From contig CP129480.1 in NCBI GenBank assembly GCA_030583885.1, positions 868,001-932,000 of the forward strand: a stretch of 64,000 bases of DNA, written 5' to 3'. Under the pieces are notes generated by a model, which was not told the DNA's origin, did not search any database, and saw only the letters and a program-made list of their open reading frames with translations. Of the stretch, positions 62,251-64,000 are shown piece by piece; the first letter of the stretch is position 1, and each line of letters starts with the position of its first letter. The position numbers and the translations under genes are program-made. This DNA comes from Anaerolineales bacterium. GTDB taxonomy: Bacteria; Chloroflexota; Anaerolineae; Anaerolineales; Villigracilaceae.

Positions 62251-63255
62251 ATGACCCGTATTTGCATTACGCCATTCGTACAGGGGACGGGCGGCATGGC
62301 TTCCTTTCGACTGAAATTCGAGCAGGGATTAAAGTCCCGCGGGATCGATGTGACCTACGATCTTGGCGACAAATCCGACGCCCTGCTCGTCATTGCAGGC
62401 ACTCGCTTCCTTTTTGACCTGAACAGGATCCGTCGACGGGGCATTCGCATCATCCAAAGATTGGACGGGATCAACTGGGTGCAGCGTGTCAGATGGTCGG
62501 GACTGAAATACACCGTCCGCGCGGAGTACGGGAACATCATGCTTTCGCTCATCCGGGACCGCTTTGTGGACAGGGTAATCTATCAAAGCCGGTTCATCCG
62601 CAAGTGGTGGGTGGACTGGTATGGCATTGCGAAAGCTCCCGCTGCCGTCATCCTCAACGGCGTGGATTTGGATATCTATTCGCCAGATGGCGAACATGAA
62701 CGCCCAACGAATGTCCATCGCATGTTATTGCTGGAGGGCAGCCTCGCGCGTGGATTGAACTCTGGCTTGTTCCATGCCGTACGCGTGGCGGAGAAAATGT
62801 CCGCGAAATACCCGATGGAAGTTTTCGTGGCTGGCACGGTGGATGAAGCCACACAACACAAAATGCAAAGCAGCGTCCCTGTGAAATTTCTCGGTACGGT
62901 TCCTCGCACAGAAATACCCAAGCTGGCGCGGTCGGCCCATTTGATGTATTGTGCGGAGGTCAACCCGCCCTGTCCAAACTCGGTCATCGAATCGCTGGCA
63001 TGCGGATTGCCCGTCATCGGTTTCGACACAGGTTCGCTCAGGGAATTGGTTGGCAATGAAGCGGGGGTTATCGTTCCATACGGGGCGAATCCCTGGAAGT
63101 TGGAAACGCCCGACATGGACGCGCTGGCGATGTCCGCGGGGGAAATGCTCGAGAAACAGAGTCGATTCCGGGCGGCGGCACGCAGGCGTGCGGAAGCGGA
63201 GTTCGGTCTCGATAAAATGGTCGATTCTTATTTGAAGGTCTTGCTGGAGGACTGA
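62251..63255 (+). CDS. GT4-family glycosyltransferase
   Basis: The 334-residue protein has a GT-B fold. The N-terminal domain starts RICITPFVQGTGGMASFRLKFE. The C-terminal domain has VILNGVDLDIYSPDGE, FLGTVPRTEIPKLARSAHLM and the donor-site motif PPCPNSVIESLACGLPVIGFDTG with the conserved glutamates. It should transfer a sugar from a nucleotide donor to a cell-surface acceptor. TATAAT ends seven bases before the ATG, which predicts a leaderless mRNA. The NTF2-like gene follows by three bases. Confidence 0.9.
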   Translation: MTRICITPFVQGTGGMASFRLKFEQGLKSRGIDVTYDLGDKSDALLVIAGTRFLFDLNRIRRRGIRIIQRLDGINWVQRVRWSGLKYTVRAEYGNIMLSLIRDRFVDRVIYQSRFIRKWWVDWYGIAKAPAAVILNGVDLDIYSPDGEHERPTNVHRMLLLEGSLARGLNSGLFHAVRVAEKMSAKYPMEVFVAGTVDEATQHKMQSSVPVKFLGTVPRTEIPKLARSAHLMYCAEVNPPCPNSVIESLACGLPVIGFDTGSLRELVGNEAGVIVPYGANPWKLETPDMDALAMSAGEMLEKQSRFRAAARRRAEAEFGLDKMVDSYLKVLLED

Positions 63256-63258
63256 GCC

Positions 63259-63678
63259 ATGGATAATGAGGTCCAAGAATTTTTACTCAAGCATTTGCAG
63301 GGAATCATGACGAACGACATTGGGTCCTATCACGAAACGACGGCGGAGGATCTGACGCTGTACGAGTGGTGGGTCACGCCGCACCGTTTGGATGGACTGC
63401 CTTTCCATGAATTCATGATGACATCCAACGCGGAACGCGGCTCGGTCTTCGGCGCGGAGGAGACGGGCAAGACGCGATTCGATCTGGCGAATTTGTTGAT
63501 CCAGCGTTATGGCGATACAGCAGTTGCAAGTTATACCTTGTTAATCAGCACAGCACTTGCTTCAGGTGTGAAAGTCGCCGCGCATAATGAAAGCCGCGTG
63601 ATGATTAAGATGGACGGTGACTGGAAGGTGGTGCATGTGCATAAATCGCCCGCGTACCCTGCTCCACACGTTGGATAA
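63259..63678 (+). CDS. NTF2/SnoaL-like protein
   Basis: The 139-residue protein fits the NTF2-like fold: an N-terminal helix (DNEVQEFLLKHLQGIMTNDIGSYHETTAEDLTLYEWW), then strands including RYGDTAVASYTLLIST, and the typical end MIKMDGDWKVVHVHKSPA. It resembles DUF4440/CaMKII-association-like domains. The role is unknown. It is co-transcribed with the glycosyltransferase gene. Confidence 0.75.
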   Translation: MDNEVQEFLLKHLQGIMTNDIGSYHETTAEDLTLYEWWVTPHRLDGLPFHEFMMTSNAERGSVFGAEETGKTRFDLANLLIQRYGDTAVASYTLLISTALASGVKVAAHNESRVMIKMDGDWKVVHVHKSPAYPAPHVG

Positions 63679-63720
63679 ACCGCCAAGACACCAAGACACC
63701 AAGACACCAAGACACAAAGA
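63677..63720. repeat. CCAAGACA tandem repeat
   Basis: Four CCAAGACA units follow ACCG in a row, ending in CAAAGATC, 18 bases before the next gene. Confidence 0.85.
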
Positions 63721-63735
63721 TCATTGGAGGATCAC

Positions 63736-64000
63736 ATGCCGACAAATCCTGCGATTCCCAATCCGCCTGATGACGAGCGGAGTGCACATTTGATCGTTGA
63801 TTCTGCCTGCACAGTTCACAAAAATTTAAGTGCAGGATTATTGGAAAGCGTTTACGAAACTTGTTTGTGCCATGAATTTGAAAAAAGAGGGTTGAATTAC
63901 AAGAGGCAGGTTGTTGTTCCTTTGGTGTACGATGGCATTAAGTATGCAGAAGGATTTCGCCTCGATGTGCTTGTGGAAGGGCGCATCATATGTGAGTTGA
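63736..64000 (+). CDS. GxxExxY protein (PD-(D/E)XK-like), 3' end beyond window
   Basis: The first 88 codons are visible. SACTVHKNLSAGLLESVYETCL contains the defining GxxExxY (GLLESVY), and EFEKRGLNYKRQVVVPLVYDG and FRLDVLVEGRIICEL follow as in the family. The D-x-V...E-L end fits a PD-(D/E)XK core. Members are about 125 residues long with unknown function; a nuclease-like activity is supposed. TTGGAGG precedes the ATG. The CCAAGACA repeat lies directly upstream. Confidence 0.87.
   Translation, partial: MPTNPAIPNPPDDERSAHLIVDSACTVHKNLSAGLLESVYETCLCHEFEKRGLNYKRQVVVPLVYDGIKYAEGFRLDVLVEGRIICEL

Noticed and set aside
63677..63720. CCAAGACA units as a CRISPR array
   Set aside because: The units are directly adjacent 8-mers without spacers, and no cas gene is present.

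Overview
The window reads as a chromosomal segment of a Chloroflexota bacterium, most likely class Anaerolineae. This placement is an inference from the mix of gene families: a coproporphyrin-type heme operon, an FMN-riboswitch RibXYZ-like riboflavin transporter, a T-box in front of valS, a PucC-like (BCD) transporter and many short interspersed palindromes. No rRNA or tRNA gene confirms it. Coding density is high, GC is medium-high, and one AT-rich insert lies at about 26.7-28.7 kb. I saw no phage, insertion sequence with transposase, or CRISPR array.

Layout. 1-1 kb: an ECF sigma factor with an overlapping, truncated DUF5667-like partner. 1-12.9 kb: a 13-gene minus-strand operon, hemA-hemC-hemD-hemB-radical SAM-chdC-hemE-two DUF4491-like membrane proteins-cpfC-cgoX-hemL-membrane protein. 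It covers glutamyl-tRNA to heme b by the coproporphyrin-dependent route. 13-21 kb: a class V aminotransferase remnant, a ChuX/HutX-like heme protein, a PucC-like transporter, a MerR-type HTH regulator, a Ser/Thr kinase, rsmI, a family S10 peptidase and a phosphoglucose/phosphomannose isomerase-like protein. 21-26 kb: a DtxR-type regulator divergent from a ferric-iron ABC transporter, then a TauE/SafE permease. 26.7-28.9 kb: an AT-rich membrane glycosyltransferase-like gene lodged against a broken second TauE/SafE copy. 28.9-36 kb: T-box plus valS, a membrane protein, and an FMN riboswitch with a riboflavin ABC transporter. 36-43.6 kb: holB, rsgA, a lipoprotein PBP, maf, xpt, a HIT protein and guaA. 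43.8-50.2 kb: a membrane protein, a VWA/FHA protein, a PP2C phosphatase, a PlsY-like protein, an SDR-DUF2867 protein and a ZIP transporter remnant. 50-58 kb: ComEC with a degraded beta-lactamase domain, STAS-S51 peptidase-STAS, msrPQ and a DsbA-like protein. 58-64 kb: two deoxynucleoside kinases, pyrB, a PII-fold protein, a nucleotidyltransferase, a GT4 glycosyltransferase, an NTF2-like protein and a GxxExxY protein cut by the window end.

How it fits together. Iron uptake, heme synthesis and a ChuX-like heme protein lie within about 25 kb, which suggests an iron/heme neighbourhood. The most unusual signal is a set of short repeats from several unrelated families sitting in frame inside housekeeping genes (hemB, hemC, hemD, cgoX, rsmI, guaA), where they add peptide loops, tails or even the stop codon. 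Other signals worth checking are a compact valine T-box, a riboswitch terminator that carries the ribosome-binding site of its gene, many -10 boxes placed 6-8 nt before start codons (leaderless transcripts), and two genes reduced to their two ends by internal deletion.
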